Positions 1-14,000 of a DNA stretch of 64,000 bases are shown here, piece by piece. This DNA comes from Cruorifilaria tuberocauda (taxonomy: Eukaryota > Nematoda > Chromadorea > Rhabditida > Onchocercidae): NCBI GenBank assembly GCA_013365365.1, contig JABVXU010000275.1, positions 1-64,000 of the forward strand, written 5' to 3'. A program made the position numbers and the translations under genes. Below the pieces are notes generated by a model, which saw nothing but the letters and a program-made list of their open reading frames with translations, was not told the DNA's origin and did no database searches. How positions within the stretch are numbered: the stretch's first letter is position 1; each line of letters begins with the position of its first letter.

Positions 1-250
1 ATTATAAAATGTGATAGAGATTATCAATATTACAGTGAATTTTTGTGAGGCACAAAAATGATGGTTGGATATTAATTAGTTACAACAATTATAAAACCTG
101 ACAGAGATTATCAGTACTACGATGAACTTTTTATTAAGATACAAAAATGATGATTGGATATTAATTAATTAAAACAATTATAAAACCTGATAGGGATTAT
201 CAATATAAAGATGAGTTTTTTTGTAACGATACAAAAATGGTGGATGGATG
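1..250. repeat. Minisatellite of about 88 bp, nearly three copies
   Basis: The motif ATTATAAAA..TGA.AG.GATTATCA starts at 1, 88 and 177, giving periods of 87 and 89 bases. Each copy also holds ACAAAAATG.TG and a GGATATTAATTA-like stretch. The copies differ by point changes and small indels, and the array probably continues off the left edge. No coding potential is seen. Confidence 0.8.
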
Positions 251-3200
251 TCATTTTATTTAATATATGAATTAATTATTTAGGTTTAATAAAAAAAGAA
301 TTTATTTTAGGATTGTGAAAAAAAGATCTTTCAATAAGATCTTTTTTTTTCTCCCAATACAATTTAAATTTCTAATTTAATTTTTATTTTTTTCTTCGGA
401 TTTTTTTTTTGATTTAAAAAATTCTTTTTTTTTTTGGGAGGAAAATTGAACGATGAATAAATGTGCTGAGATAATATTCCAATAGAAGAGGAGAAAAGTA
501 TTTTCAATAGAAACTATTTTTTCACATTACTAAAAGAGAGCAATTAACATTTAAATTTTTTAGAGCAACAAATTTTAATCCTTTCTTTTCAGTTTACCAA
601 ATGTAAACATAAAAATTATTACAAAAGGAAAAAAAAAGAAAAGACTTTTTCTTCCGTCCTTCTGTAAGTATTTTATTATTATTATTGTTAACTTCCCTCC
701 TATAAGTATATATGGTTATTTGAACTTTTTATTTGTTTATTTAATTTCAAATTTCAACTCCAATTTCAATAATTTTAATTTTTTCATTTCTTGTCATTTT
801 ATATTTTAAACAAATTCACATTTTTTTGTCTGTAAAAAAAGTTTTCTGCAATTAGAAAGATGTTTGATTATTTACTATTTCATTACTTTAAATATGCTAA
901 TTTAATACTTAAAAATAGATTTAAATTTAATATATCAAGAAAGAAAGAGAGTAAAGTAATAACGCAATAATATTGTTTATTCGAATAGTAATAAAAATGT
1001 CAATAATAATTAATTATAGTTGAAACAAAAGTATAAGAATGTTTTAAAACTAAAAATAGAAATTTTATTGCATTTACTATATTTTAACAGTTTAATAATT
1101 GATTACCTGTTAATCATCAAGCTAATATACAAATTGATTACCTGTTAAGCATCAAGCTAATATACAAAGTGCATTCATTATGCTTCTATGATGAGTTATA
1201 TTTTTATTTTTTATTTCCTTATTCTTTCGAATTTTCGAAATTTCATATTTATCATTACCAATTAATTAATTAGATTAGCTGAGCATTTTCTCAATTTTCA
1301 CAAAACATACTGACAACTTTGAATTTTTCCAATCATCTATACTATAATTTCTTTCATTTTATATCATACAAACTGATGATTACGTTTAATTTTTACTTTA
1401 AATTAAATTAATTAACTTCACCTATAACAATTACTTTTTAAAACTACTAAAAAGACAAAAACAAAAAATTGATATTATCGTATAAGGTAACAAATACTTA
1501 ATTACTTGATATATTTAGCAGACTATAATTATGCTTAATCTACTTCGGCCAAGTATCCGTTCAAACATAAATCAATGCACATTGGTTAAATTAGTACCTA
1601 AGTATAATTATACTATAGAATATTAATAATTAAAAATATATAAATTTACCGAAATTTCAGAAATATAAATGTTTCCATTGAATTATCTTTCTTATTTATA
1701 AATATTGATTAATTCGAACAGGTAAAAAGAATAGGTAAAATGGAACGAATAATCAAATTTAACGATTATTGCACGAAAAAAGTTATTTATAATTTAATTA
1801 TAATAATTGAAATATGATAGGATAACGCAAGATAATGCTAGTAAATTTAATAATTCAACAAAAAGAGGAGGAAAATCAATCATCAATGGTTAAATTTGAA
1901 ATTGAAACTGAAATTAAAATCAAAATTGATTTATTTGAAATCATTCATAACCCTAATATGTAAAAATTATGATTATTACTTTTTCCTTTTTGCTATTTTT
2001 CCGTGAATCACTGAATTCTTAATTTAGTTCAATTTTAGTTCATTCTAAATTAAAATTTAATTCAAATTAAAATAAAATTATTCAAATTTAATTCAAATCA
2101 AAATAATTTATTTCAGCCAAAAACGCTAAATTACAATTTCTGATCCGAAAAATGAAAAAAAAAAAAGAAAAAAGAAAGAACTTCTTTTCCTGTTTAAGAT
2201 TTATGAAAATTCCGACATCCTTCTCTCTCTCTCTCTCTCTTTCTCTCACTTTCCTTCTCTTTCATTTCTTTCTTGACAATATTGTAAGGAAAAAAAGAAA
2301 GAAAGAAAAGTTTTCCATTTCGTTTTATTTTTATAATTTTTCATTTTAGGAATTAAATAATCCTGAAATGAAAATTGCAAACCAGTAATTATAAAACAAA
2401 CCTTTTTTTCCTTCAAGCTTTTTATTTATTAGAAATTTCGAGAAGAAATTTCTCCTCCTTTTTTTTTCTTCAATTGGAATTATTCTATCTATTCCAGAAG
2501 AGAGGAAGAGAGGGTCATTCGGTGGAAAAAAATCTTTATCAGATAAAAAAGTGGAAGGAATGAAAGAAGCGATAGCAATTGGGAATATTTGGAAACATTC
2601 TTTATTGATTTGAAGAAAGAAGAAATAATGGAAAAGAACGGGAAATGAAAATGCGGGGATTAATGAATAGCTAGAAAGACGGTGGAGTGAAAATGAAATG
2701 AAATGATAGATAGGAAGTTCGTTAATTTACACAATGTTGTATGATATCACTAAGTAAATATATATCTATTCAAACAGGAGTAAAAATTGTGCAAATAAAA
2801 AAAAAATGGATAATAATAATTTTATCGTTATAATGAATGATTATAGTGATTTAATCGTTGTAACGAACAATAAATATAAGGAATAGATAATGATTGAATT
2901 GCTATTATGAATAATAAAAAAGAATGGATAATAATTCAAATCTCTATATTGAATAGTAGTGATTAGTAATTTCATTGTTATAATAATAGATAACAAAATA
3001 GATCGATCCAATGAATGATAATTTTTTATTGCTAATAATGATAGCATGAATGATGATAAATTTCATGATTATATATTTTACATAATTATTTTCACCTCAA
3101 CATGTTTATTTTTCACTACTTACTAAATGTCAAAAGATAAATTGAATCAAAATGTATCATGATAGATTACATTCCATAGGATATATATATATCTAATATC

Positions 3201-3555
3201 ACAAATGTGATTGATATCATTGAGAAAGATATTTATTTAAGCAATTCGGAAAAAAAAATATCTTCTATTAAATTTTTAGTAATTAAACACATCGATCTTT
3301 TAAAAAATTTCCTCTCCTCTTTAACAACTATTCAAAGATAAAAACAACACAAAAATATTACCGCTAATTCATTGTAAATTAAAAAATAAAATGATTTCTT
3401 ATCAATTTAACTAATCAAAATCAAACATTGAAGCAAACTGATAGCTTTTACTATAAAATTTATCATAAAACTGACATTTTAAATCAACTATTTTATAATT
3501 AATTACTTTTTAATTTAAAATTTAAAATTTCAATTGTAAAATTATCAGGCAGTAG
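251..3555. other. AT-rich intergenic region with no supported gene
   Basis: The sequence is dominated by A/T runs and short simple repeats, including a CT run near 2220-2246. Short ORFs at 2152-2563 and 2841-3047 are low-complexity (poly-Lys, Ser-Leu and Ile/Tyr rich) and match no family I know. This stretch probably holds the 3' flank of the kinase gene that ends at 3556. Confidence 0.6.
1097..1166. repeat. 35-bp perfect-period tandem duplication
   Basis: AATTGATTACCTGTTAATCA.. is followed directly by a second copy, AATTGATTACCTGTTAAGCA... Both end in CAAGCTAATATACA. The copies differ at essentially one base, so the duplication is recent. Confidence 0.85.
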
Positions 3556-5785
3556 TTATGACAGTACAAAATGATACAGTAAATAACTTAAAATGAAGAA
3601 AATAAGTAATATAAATAGCAGAATAGCTCGAATAATTAAGTGTAATTTAGATGAATTAAATTCTCGAATTAAATTAAGCACTTGAATTCGTGTCTGTTCA
3701 ATGGTACCACTATTATTCACAATATAGGTTGCACGACGACGTTTATCAGACATCGGATATTGTGCGTTGATTCGTTTACGTGCCGCTTCTTCATCGATAT
3801 TATCACGCTGTTGCAATCGTTTCAATTGAATATCTTCAGGACTAAAAAAGAAAAAAACTATATATGATGTAGTATTTCATTACTTTCATTACTAACTTAC
3901 TATTAAAGTAGTATTAAAAAAACAACTGAATTACTGATACAATAGAATACAAATGTAAAAACGAATTTAGAATCTTAAAATCATCCATTTCCTCAATAAA
4001 TAGTAGTTAAAATTTAACAATTTACTTATCACAAGGAATAAATTCAAATACAATATTCACTTTAATTACAAATTACAGTAGAAATATTTTGCTTTAAAAT
4101 TTCCACAAATTAAACAGCAAGCTAGCAAAAATTATAACTAAATTTTTTTCAAACTTACCAATCAATCAATATAATTGATTGTAAAAATTTTTCATAACCA
4201 GCTTCAAAAAGTAATGGAAGATCTAAAATAACGAATTTTTCACCACGAAAAAAATGTTGCAAAACTTGAAGTGCTATAGCTTTACGTATTTCAGGATGTG
4301 TAATTGAATTAACCAAGTGACGTGCCTGAAAATTATTAAATTATAAGAAAATAAAAAGATTAAAAATTACCTAAAATATATCTAATCAATACAAATTATA
4401 TATATATATATATATTATAATAATAATTAAAAAGGAAAATTTTACATTTTCATCCGAGAAAACTAAATCACCGAGTTTTTTTCGCAATAATTCACCGCTT
4501 GCACTATCGAAGAATTCATCTGTAAAATGTTGCCGTAATTTCTTGTATGCATTCTCACCTGGTGCAACAACTGCAAGCAAAAATGAATCAATTATTGAGG
4601 TAGAAGGGGCAATAGTGATTTTTGTAATTGAGCAAAATAAGAAGGTAAAAAATCAGACTATTAATATTAGATATTACCTTTTTAAACATAAAGGCTACAC
4701 TAGACTAGGCTACACTAGATGATGTAATACTATTTAGGTGTAATAGGTGTATTTAGGTGTAATAATACTATTTTTATTGCCGATGGTTATAAATACAGAT
4801 GATTACATACTGGTTAGCAAATCTTAAAGTATTTAGTTTACTTAATAACAAAATTGATAAAGTAAGCAAGAAGCTTTGAGTAAACTATCTTGTACTTGGT
4901 GTACCTAAGTAATTCAGTTATTAGATCGTTTCTTCTAAATACAACAGTATTAATTATTAAATTTATTTGAAAAATTTCCTACTCTTATCAATTTTCATTT
5001 TTGCACATTCTAAATTATATTTCTATCTTTTATTGCAATAATATAAATTGCAATTCTATTTACTTACTTTGATTATGAAAAAATTTCAATGGAATGTTAC
5101 ACTGATAAGAAAATTGAAAACTTCAAAAGTGATAATAAGATGATAATAAATGAAATATCAATAAATATTTGATGATATTTTCACATATCCAATCATTTAA
5201 TGATATTTAATGGTTATTGTAGAAAATTAAATAGATGTCTTTACTGAAATTATACCTAATATATATCATGCGTATTATAAAACATAATGAAAATTCCACC
5301 AATTAAATTAATACTAAAATAATAAATTAAGTGAAAAATATCAGCTTACATTTATTGGCAGATGATAAAAGCTATTAAACTAAAAAAATACTTGCTCTAA
5401 AATTCCATCAATTTTTACAATTTCCTAAAATTACTTCTAAAAAAGTTTACGAAAATTAATTAATTAATATTTCAAGCAATTACTTTTATGCAAATGCATA
5501 CCTGCATAGACTTTTATCTTTCTATTTAAACTTGAAAAATTAAAATTTTTCATTATATTATTTTCATTATAAAATAACAATAATGATTATGATTATCAAT
5601 TTATCAATTAAATAAATGTATAACAATTATTTATTTCCCAATTTTGCAAAAAAAGAAAAAATCAAAATCATACCTTTACGAGCAATCAAATCTGCATCAA
5701 TAATCGGTATATGATTATCGATAAAAATTTGTGAAATAGTACTTTTTCCAGTTGCTATACCACCGGTTAAACCAATTAAATACAT
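3556..5785 (-). CDS. Dephospho-CoA kinase domain-containing protein (CoaE/DCAKD family)
   Basis: Four exons join in phase: 5785-5674, 4570-4446, 4325-4159 and 3841-3556, giving 229 residues, close to the roughly 231 of human DCAKD. The start is MYLIGLTGGIATGKSTISQ, a P-loop at residues 5-16 right after the first Met. Next come the dephospho-CoA kinase signatures IIDAD, the RHLVNSITHPEIRKA helix and a DLPLLFEAG segment. The family phosphorylates the ribose 3'-OH of dephospho-CoA, the last step of CoA synthesis. The last ~25 residues are strongly hydrophobic (LIIRAILLFILLIFFILSYL), suggesting a C-terminal membrane anchor; where it acts (ER, mitochondrion or other) is not shown. Intron 1 is about 1.1 kb. 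The family assignment is firm; whether the protein is catalytically active was not tested. Confidence 0.9.
4690..4770. repeat. Short direct repeats in the kinase intron 1
   Basis: AGGCTACACTAGA occurs twice in tandem. It is followed by two copies of TATTTAGGTGTAATA-like sequence. The repeats lie inside intron 1 of the minus-strand kinase gene. No function is suggested. Confidence 0.5.
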
Positions 5786-8032
5786 TTTATTCACATACCT
5801 TTCCAAAATTTAGTATTCCCTCTTGAATAATTTATAGAATGCGAAGCAAAAAGCAAAATGAACTTTGTTCAATTTATCTGAAATGAAAAATATATCGATT
5901 TTCAACATATACTTTCACTTCCGTCTTGTTAAAAGTTCATTGTTAATCAATGAATGAGAAGCAAAAAAATGAAAAATAACAATCATACAAAACTCTTTTT
6001 TCATTTCATTTCTCATTTTCTCGAATCTTCCATCATTCATTTCAAATACTTTTAAATGCTTACATTGCTAGAAACTCAAAATGTTTTCATAAATGAACGT
6101 GTCTCTCTAAATTATTTCAATAATCGTAAAGAAATCGAGAATCGAAAATACTAATATCATTGATTCGTAGCATGATGCTAACCTTTTCAATGAAAATATT
6201 GTGCCAAACCCATTATATCGTTATTTTAATAGATCGTAAAAAATTACTCATTAAATTTTCCTCCTTGTCATTTTTTCATTTTACCTTTTTTTTCTTTTTT
6301 TGGAATTACTCCTCATGTAAGACATTTTGTTGAGACTATTGTACGCATTACTGTTATTTAAATGTTAAAGCAAGAAAAAAAAAACAAATGATATCGATTC
6401 AGATACTTTTACTCATTGAATTTGTCATAAATCGTCATCAACAGCAAAGAAAACGGTGAAGAAAAAAAAAAAAAGAGAAAAAACTCGTACAGAAATATCT
6501 TTCTTGTGATTTTGAATAGACCTGGACATTCACCGCAAAAAAGATTTTGTGCTAAAATTTACCGAAATTTTCAAGTAGGAAAAAAAAAATTAAAAAATTG
6601 AGCTGATGTTGAAAAAAAAGAGTATAAACTTAAAATGGAATCTTTGAAAATGTCCAAAATTCATGATGCAAAAATGAATAATAAAACAAGATAAAACTTA
6701 AATCAAAATATTAATCCTGCAAATGCTCCATTATTATTATAATCATTACTATTATTAATAATAAATTATTAATATTAATATTAATATCAATATTACCATC
6801 ATATTAGGTGAATAGATGCAATGGAAATTTCAAAAACCAAAACAAACGAATCCATTTGTGAAGCATAATTTTCTTTGTAATTGACATTGTTGTTTACTTG
6901 AATTTTTCAACATTCTTACTGGGGAAGGAGAAAAAAAGAGAAGATGAACAAAATTCCATTAATCAAATAACAAGATGTAAAAAAAATTACAGTGCACGCT
7001 GTTCTGCAATTTTAATTACATACATTTGACCCAAAATATGGCAATTAATAAAGAAACGAAAAAAGAAAAAACAAACAAAATCTTCCCACATTATTATCAA
7101 AGTTAAATAACAAAATAAAAATAGCCCATCTGCACAGTAAAAAAACAGCTCCATCTATTAGCATCAACTTGATGATTTGTCATAATTTTAAACGATTATT
7201 CCCTCAAGCACCCACCACAACTATTTCTAAAATAAAAATAAAATATAGAACAAAACAGAAACTTCTAAAAATACAAGAGTATTAAAACTTCAACATATTT
7301 AACTAATTTGCCTATCTTAAAACACAGATCAGAGAAAGGATTTGTTTGAATGAACCACAGAATGAATAAAAATATTTCTTAAACCGCTAAAACAGTATGG
7401 TAAATCACCGCCATTCTTTTATAAAAAAAAATCGCAGAAAAGAAGCAGCGACGACGGAATCATAAACGAATGCAAAAAAGAGCAAAAAAAAAAGAGGTAA
7501 AGAACGAATGCGTTTGTACGCGCCCGTTCACGAAATTTCCTTTTAAATTGAAGAATACTGAAAAATCATAAAAGTGAAAATCGATAAATTTTTGTAATTC
7601 TTTAAAAATTTCTGTGCTTGTATGTGTGTGTAATCGAATGAAATACCCAAGCAATCAATTGAAATTACATCCCAAAACATTAAACAACAAAATGAAAAAG
7701 AAAAATGGGATTACATCTGAATAAACAGTATTATGAAGAACCAAATTAAAATGAATCACAGAAAAAACTTTTAAATTACACATGAAATCAATTTAAGCCG
7801 TTCAATACTTAAATTTATTATATACAATTCAAAACATCGAGAAAAAAAAAACCTGATAAAATAGAGCGACCTTTACCTTCTTATTTTTTTTCACACTTCA
7901 TAGTACAAATCTCACAAAGACTACAAATGACATTCCTAAAACTTAAACCTCAAATTTTGATCATAATATCGAAATTCAATTTTAAGAAGCCTAATTATGA
8001 CAATCTCTCCAGAACAAGTTTCGGAACACCTA
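5786..8032. other. Intergenic region between the kinase and the ZFP-1 homologue
   Basis: AT-rich DNA with runs of A and T and TAATATTA-type palindromes near 6735-6800. It should contain the 3' UTR of the ZFP-1-like gene (right) and the promoter of the kinase gene (left). A 64-residue minus-strand ORF at 7460-7654 is not convincing. I see no supported gene. Confidence 0.6.
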
Positions 8033-11000
8033 CTATTTCCCCGAATGAGGATTTGATGAAAGTTGTGAATTTGATGATGTGGAATGCGGTGAAGTCGAAC
8101 TACTCGATATCACCTGATTTCCGTACCTGGCGCTTAAAGCTGCCACTGCCGCTTGCTGATGAAGTAACTGTTGCTGAGCAAGCAATGCATATTGCGCCAA
8201 TAACTCCTGCAGTATGTATGTTTGATAATCATCCTAACAATCATGATGACAAAAAGCCAAACATTAAACGTATCGTCTTTTTCTTCCAACCTATCATCAA
8301 CAAACCATTCATGAAAGAATGAAGTACCGTTGAAGTGAGTTGTCCAATAGCAGACGTTCCAGAAACAGCTGCGTTTGAATGAGTTGGTGTCCGTGGAGCA
8401 ACAAAATTTCCACCTAATGCATTCGCAGCAGCAGCAGCTGCAATTGCTGCTGCAGCCATTTGTTGTCTTTCGGAAGTCAATGTCAAATGCGCATTATTTT
8501 GTGACCCACTAAACAGGTCCAGTGCATTTGATACAGCAACTGTCGATGGCATACTTGTTGCAAGTTGTGTGTTAGTGAAGTTCGCCAATAAAGGTGTACC
8601 TATCCCCGTATTCGCTGATGCTGACGATGGAATTCTAAAAATTTAATTCACTTTTGTTTCCCTTCATACTCCGTACTATTTTCTAACTTGAATATTTTAC
8701 CAATTTTCTATTTGCTTAAATTTAATCATGAATGCTTTTAAAATGACAAACTGTTCGTTTAATTAATTCAACTATGAATGACCAATTCAATGATAACTGC
8801 AAATAACAATTGAAGTAAGTATTACAATCTTTCATTTCGTTACTGTAGAATTTCCAAACTAAATAATAATGAGACAACATTACAATCGATCCATCGCCAT
8901 CTACATTTTTTTTTTCTGATAAAACTGCAAGAAAAAACTAACCGAGTAGAAGGAAGTGAAGCTTGTTGCATTGATGCAGTACCAGAGGTAGTGCTAGCTA
9001 CGGGTGTTTGTCGGTTTTCCGTACCACCACTAGTACCAGCCAATTGTCCAGCGGCAGCAACTGCAGCAGCAGCGGCAGCAGCAGCTACAGCAGCTTGTGG
9101 TGTATGACCACTACGATTTGTGATCACGGATCCGTTACTTGCAAGCGAACGTAGCTGATTCAGCGAATCGTCGATAAGAGGTGGAAGGGTGGAACAGAAT
9201 GGATTCAAAAAAGAGATGACCGCAGAACCAGCAGTTGCTTGAAGAGATTGCTGTTGCTGCTGCTGTTGTTGTTGTCCACATATCGTTGCCGATGAAAGAG
9301 GTACAATTGATGGGAGACTTGAAATGGAGGTGGAGGAGGTAGGTTGTGTTGTACAATGTGTTGATGATATGCCGCCGCTGTTCGATGTACTGCTGCTGCT
9401 TGATGCTAATGGAATATTGCTATTGCCACTTGTTGCACCGATCCGTGGCGAATGATGCGGACTAAAATAATTGTAATATTTCTCGTAGAACTACTTCTAA
9501 TACAATATTGAATTTGAATTAAGAATGCTAATAAATAATGTTAATGGATAGAAATGTAATATTCTAGGCTACACCAGCAAAAATATATTATTCCAGGAAA
9601 TAAAAAGTACAAAAAATCGGAAATGCTGCAGGAAACATACCTAGTACCGAGACTCAATGAAGAACCGCTTGCTAGAGATAGTGATAACCTGGTGTTTAAT
9701 GCAAGCAGATGATCTCTCCGCCTAGCAAGCTGTGATAGTGTCTCTTCCAAACGAACATTTTCCATTTTCAACTCGTGCAAACATGATAAAAGTTGCGCAA
9801 CTGAAAAATTCTTCATTTTCTCATCAATTCAGAACAAAATCAGCTTGATTTCACTTTCTTTGCCACAATAAAACATACTAAAATCGACATAAACTGACTA
9901 ATCTAATTTGTAAACTATGTATCAACTTTTATTTAATGACAACAGTTAAACATCATCAAAATTTTTTATTCAAATCTTAAATACTCCATAAAAAAAGTTC
10001 ATGCATAAAAATATCATCTAACACATTCATATGAATAACAATATTAGCCCTTTTGAGAGATATTTTATTCACTAAGAAACCAATGAAAAAACTTTCAAAA
10101 TAATTAATGGTAAAGAGTCCCCATTTTTCATCAAAAGCACAGCGAAGAAAAAAGATTAGTGCAAAATGAAAAAAAAAAGACGAACTATCAAATGGTGCGT
10201 GACTCATCAGGAAGTGTGATCCCTGCTCCCACTGACGTTCTAACAGTTCTTCCATCGATTGTGGAAAAGCTACCGATTGTTGCGACACAGGACAAAGAGA
10301 TGTAGCTGTTGCTGCACCAGATGTTGATGGGAGTGATGACGTTACATGACTCCTATCTACTGATACAACCGACCCACTAAAGAAGAAATAATGTGAAACA
10401 GAAACTAATTCAATTGTTTTTTTTTATGTAACTTTCTCAGTACAATTTATGACGGATCAGAATGATTTTTTAAGAAGACTTTGAAATGAACGCAAAACTG
10501 GTTGGCATACATTGTCATTTCATGCTCAAAAGTATTCCCATAAATTCGAACAATAGATTGCTAATTTTTCCAATTTAATTCTACATTTCAGCAATGTCAA
10601 AAAAGAAACACGCTTACCCCGTATCCGGGCTTACTACAGCTTTTGGTTGTGTCCTAATAAGTGGTACACCGACAAATGTTGATGCTGTTGTTACATTTGT
10701 TGTTGATGGTTGTTGCTGTTGCGTTGACGTCGAAGAACATGTCACTACGGTACACTGAGCTGAAAAAAAAAATCAGACCTGTCAAGTTCAATAATTTAGT
10801 TTCGAAACGAGGGAATAATAATACAATTCCTCTTCTCAGGCTTTTAACCTAAGATAAACTGATGATAAAATATACCTGTTGAAGTGCTTGCCAAAACTGT
10901 ACAAGTTGTTATTTCATGTTCTTCTGATGTTGAGGGAGCCGTTGAATGAGTTACTGCTGTAGTTGCCATACTACTATCACGTTCATTTAATCGTTCGCGT

Positions 11001-14000
11001 TGAAAATCGGAAACTGTTTCCTGAACAGAAAAAATTCGAAATATTATCACAAAAATTGAAAAATCAAAACAAAAAAAAATAATAATTGTTTGGAAAATCT
11101 ATCATGCATTACGATGCAAATCATTTAACGTAATCGAATGGATGATGGAACGCAAATGGTTCACTCAAAAAATGAGAGATGAGACCGATATGTTTCAAAA
11201 TATTCATAAATTACCGAGATCAAAGGTCCAACGGATTCAAGCAATGCTTTCATAGATTTACATGCTTTGTTATTGCGCGGACGTTTCGGTTTCTCCATAC
11301 CATCAGCTGCTTTTCTTTTTACTAAAATCATGAGATAAATTCAGTATACTATTAAGTAAAATAACCACTTGGAATTCAACACTGAAGTAAGCATCTTTAA
11401 AACTATCATAAGTCGAATGATATATATCTTTATCTTTGGTCATGTTTTCAGTCTTGTAAAGCTATCATTATTTTCCCACCAACATAACAAATGAATAAGT
11501 CACTTTCTACACAATTAAATAAAATCAGTAAAAAAGACGAAATTTCGGGGTTCACAGTTTAATATAAGTTTTCGTCAAATTCCGAGACTCATTTAACATT
11601 AACTCAGCAAAGCTATCCGACTTTTTCTATTGCAAGCAAAATACATACCAGTTTTACTTCCGACACTTGCAACTGAACCGTTATCGGCAGGAACATAATT
11701 CGTTCGAGATTGTAGCTTGATTTCCAATTGAGATATTAAACTGCCATTGTTCAAATCTTTTTCTTCCGCCACGCCAGTTGATAATAAATCGCTCTAAATG
11801 ACTTATGTTTCAGAAACAGAGGAATTTTAAAAAGCTTTAATACTTGAAATTTAGGAAACCTAGACCATTAGAAGGTAAACTTTTCTTGTGTAAAAATGCT
11901 AACTTTTTGCCCAGATACACCAAAAAGAGTAATATTTGCAGATAAAGGAATAGTTGCGTTCGAAGAACTTGGTAATTCGTAGATTGACTGATCTTTCTTC
12001 AATGAAACTCCTGAAGCAACAGCTGGAGGTGTACTTCGAGTCGTTGAGGATCTACAATAGCAAGTTTTAATTTTATTTGAATACGTGAAACAATCACGAG
12101 CAACAGATGAATCACATAACTAAAAAAACCGTACTAATAAGAAAGTTATGATGCCATTCTGGTATTTAGAATTCTTGCAATGTAATTTCCTTGCAACTGA
12201 CAAAAATATTAACACTGAAAATTACTACCTTCCACTTGACGTCGGTGGACTGCAAGCGTCATCACGTATTGAATTGATTGCTAGTGACTGAGACATTACA
12301 GCATTTAACATGGCTCTGTCAACCGTTGGTGGTGGCAAAGAGGTCCTAAAAGATCTATTTTGAGGATATTATTGTGAAAAATTAAAGGATGAACAGATCA
12401 TAAATCAAGAACAAATTGTCTTGAGATACAATTAATTTAATTAAATCTCATACTACATCTACTTGGCCATGCAAAAAGAAAATAATGGGCCAACCGATAT
12501 AACGGATCGACGAGCATTGCAGGCCCTTCAGTTCGTAAACTCGACGCAAATGATGTTGCAGTCCCGCTGGACGATGTGGTTGTTACTAATTTGACACTGC
12601 CGTAACTACTACTGATTGCTGGTGATGTGTTCTGCAGCAATTCCTGCAAAACGAAGTAAAGATGAAAATATCCTAGCTTTAAGTCACAACATTTACTCTG
12701 TGTGAAAATCCCTACTTCTCTAATGATACTCGCTTTGCTCTGACTGTCTTCACCATTGCTACAAATATTTGAAAAAATTTTAACACTCTACAATAAGGTA
12801 TTACGAGAATGGAATGAAGAAGACCAAGTACCACAACTTATCTCTATAAAATGATATTCAATACTATTAACAACTGAGGTCATAGGGAGCGAGAATTTTA
12901 TGTTCTATCTTTTTTCCTCCATCTTTTCTAATATTTCAATATCACATTATTTTAAACTAATTACACTCCATAAACAGGCATTGCAACGAGTTTTTAACTA
13001 CGTCAAAATATCTAAAAAATTTAACGTCTTATCAGCTTTATGAAATAAAATTACTTACGGATGTATTAAAATGAGGTGAACTGGTTGAAGACGTTTGACC
13101 GCTATTATCACCGCTGCAGATATTCCCAATACCTAGCTTGGGAGTTACTACACGTTGGACAATACCACCACCACCACCACCTCCACTTCCTGATGAACAC
13201 GATGATTCAGCCCGATGCCGATATGGTGGTATAATTTTTATTAACGGATCGCTGATCTGCAATATAACGAATATAACCTAAAAATATTAATACCGAGTTT
13301 TGATCTTCAAATCTGCATTAAAATAAGATTAAAACATTTTAAGTGAAGAGGATTGCGACTAAACTCAATTATGTTAAGGAAAAAATATCAAGATCCGACA
13401 TATGATTAGATATCACCAAACCACGTCCCAAAAACACGATCATACGAAAGATAGTGACTCTCTTTTTTTAAAAATATGATTTGGATGAACAAAATAAAAT
13501 TTAAGGATTGAAACATTTATTCAAGATCGTTATTTTCTTTTCATTGTCAAAAAAGAGAGAAAAGGATAAGTTTGAAAATAAAACCAAAAATATAACTATG
13601 ACGAATGCGCACGGAAAAAAGAGAAAGTAAAAGTTTAAAATAATGAAAAAAATAAATGAAAGATAAGTAACTGAAAAGAAATCTAAAGCTAACTATTTTT
13701 ACTAGATGGACTAAGCTAACTGTGTGAATGCCATTCCATTACAGCTAGTTATGCTTTATGGGCGCAGCTGCCATTGACATCACGAATAGAAGGAAACAGA
13801 AGAAGAACGAATATCGACTCATCCGATTTATTTTCATATAGTAAATTTACTTCATATCATCATCCCTCCTTTTGTCATTCGAACAGTAGCACCCATTATC
13901 AACAAAAGCTACTCACTACTATCGATCAACATTATACATATATAATATGTAAGAAAGAACAATTCTATTCAAATGCTCCAAATTCCATCAGACCATTTAA

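Noticed and set aside
1540..1600. Possible small RNA gene with a CGGCCAAG block
   Set aside because: It could not be folded into a tRNA or matched to any snRNA or SL RNA from memory.
2821..3060. Apparent ATGAATGATTATA-type repeats
   Set aside because: Similarity between units is weak and could result from base composition alone.
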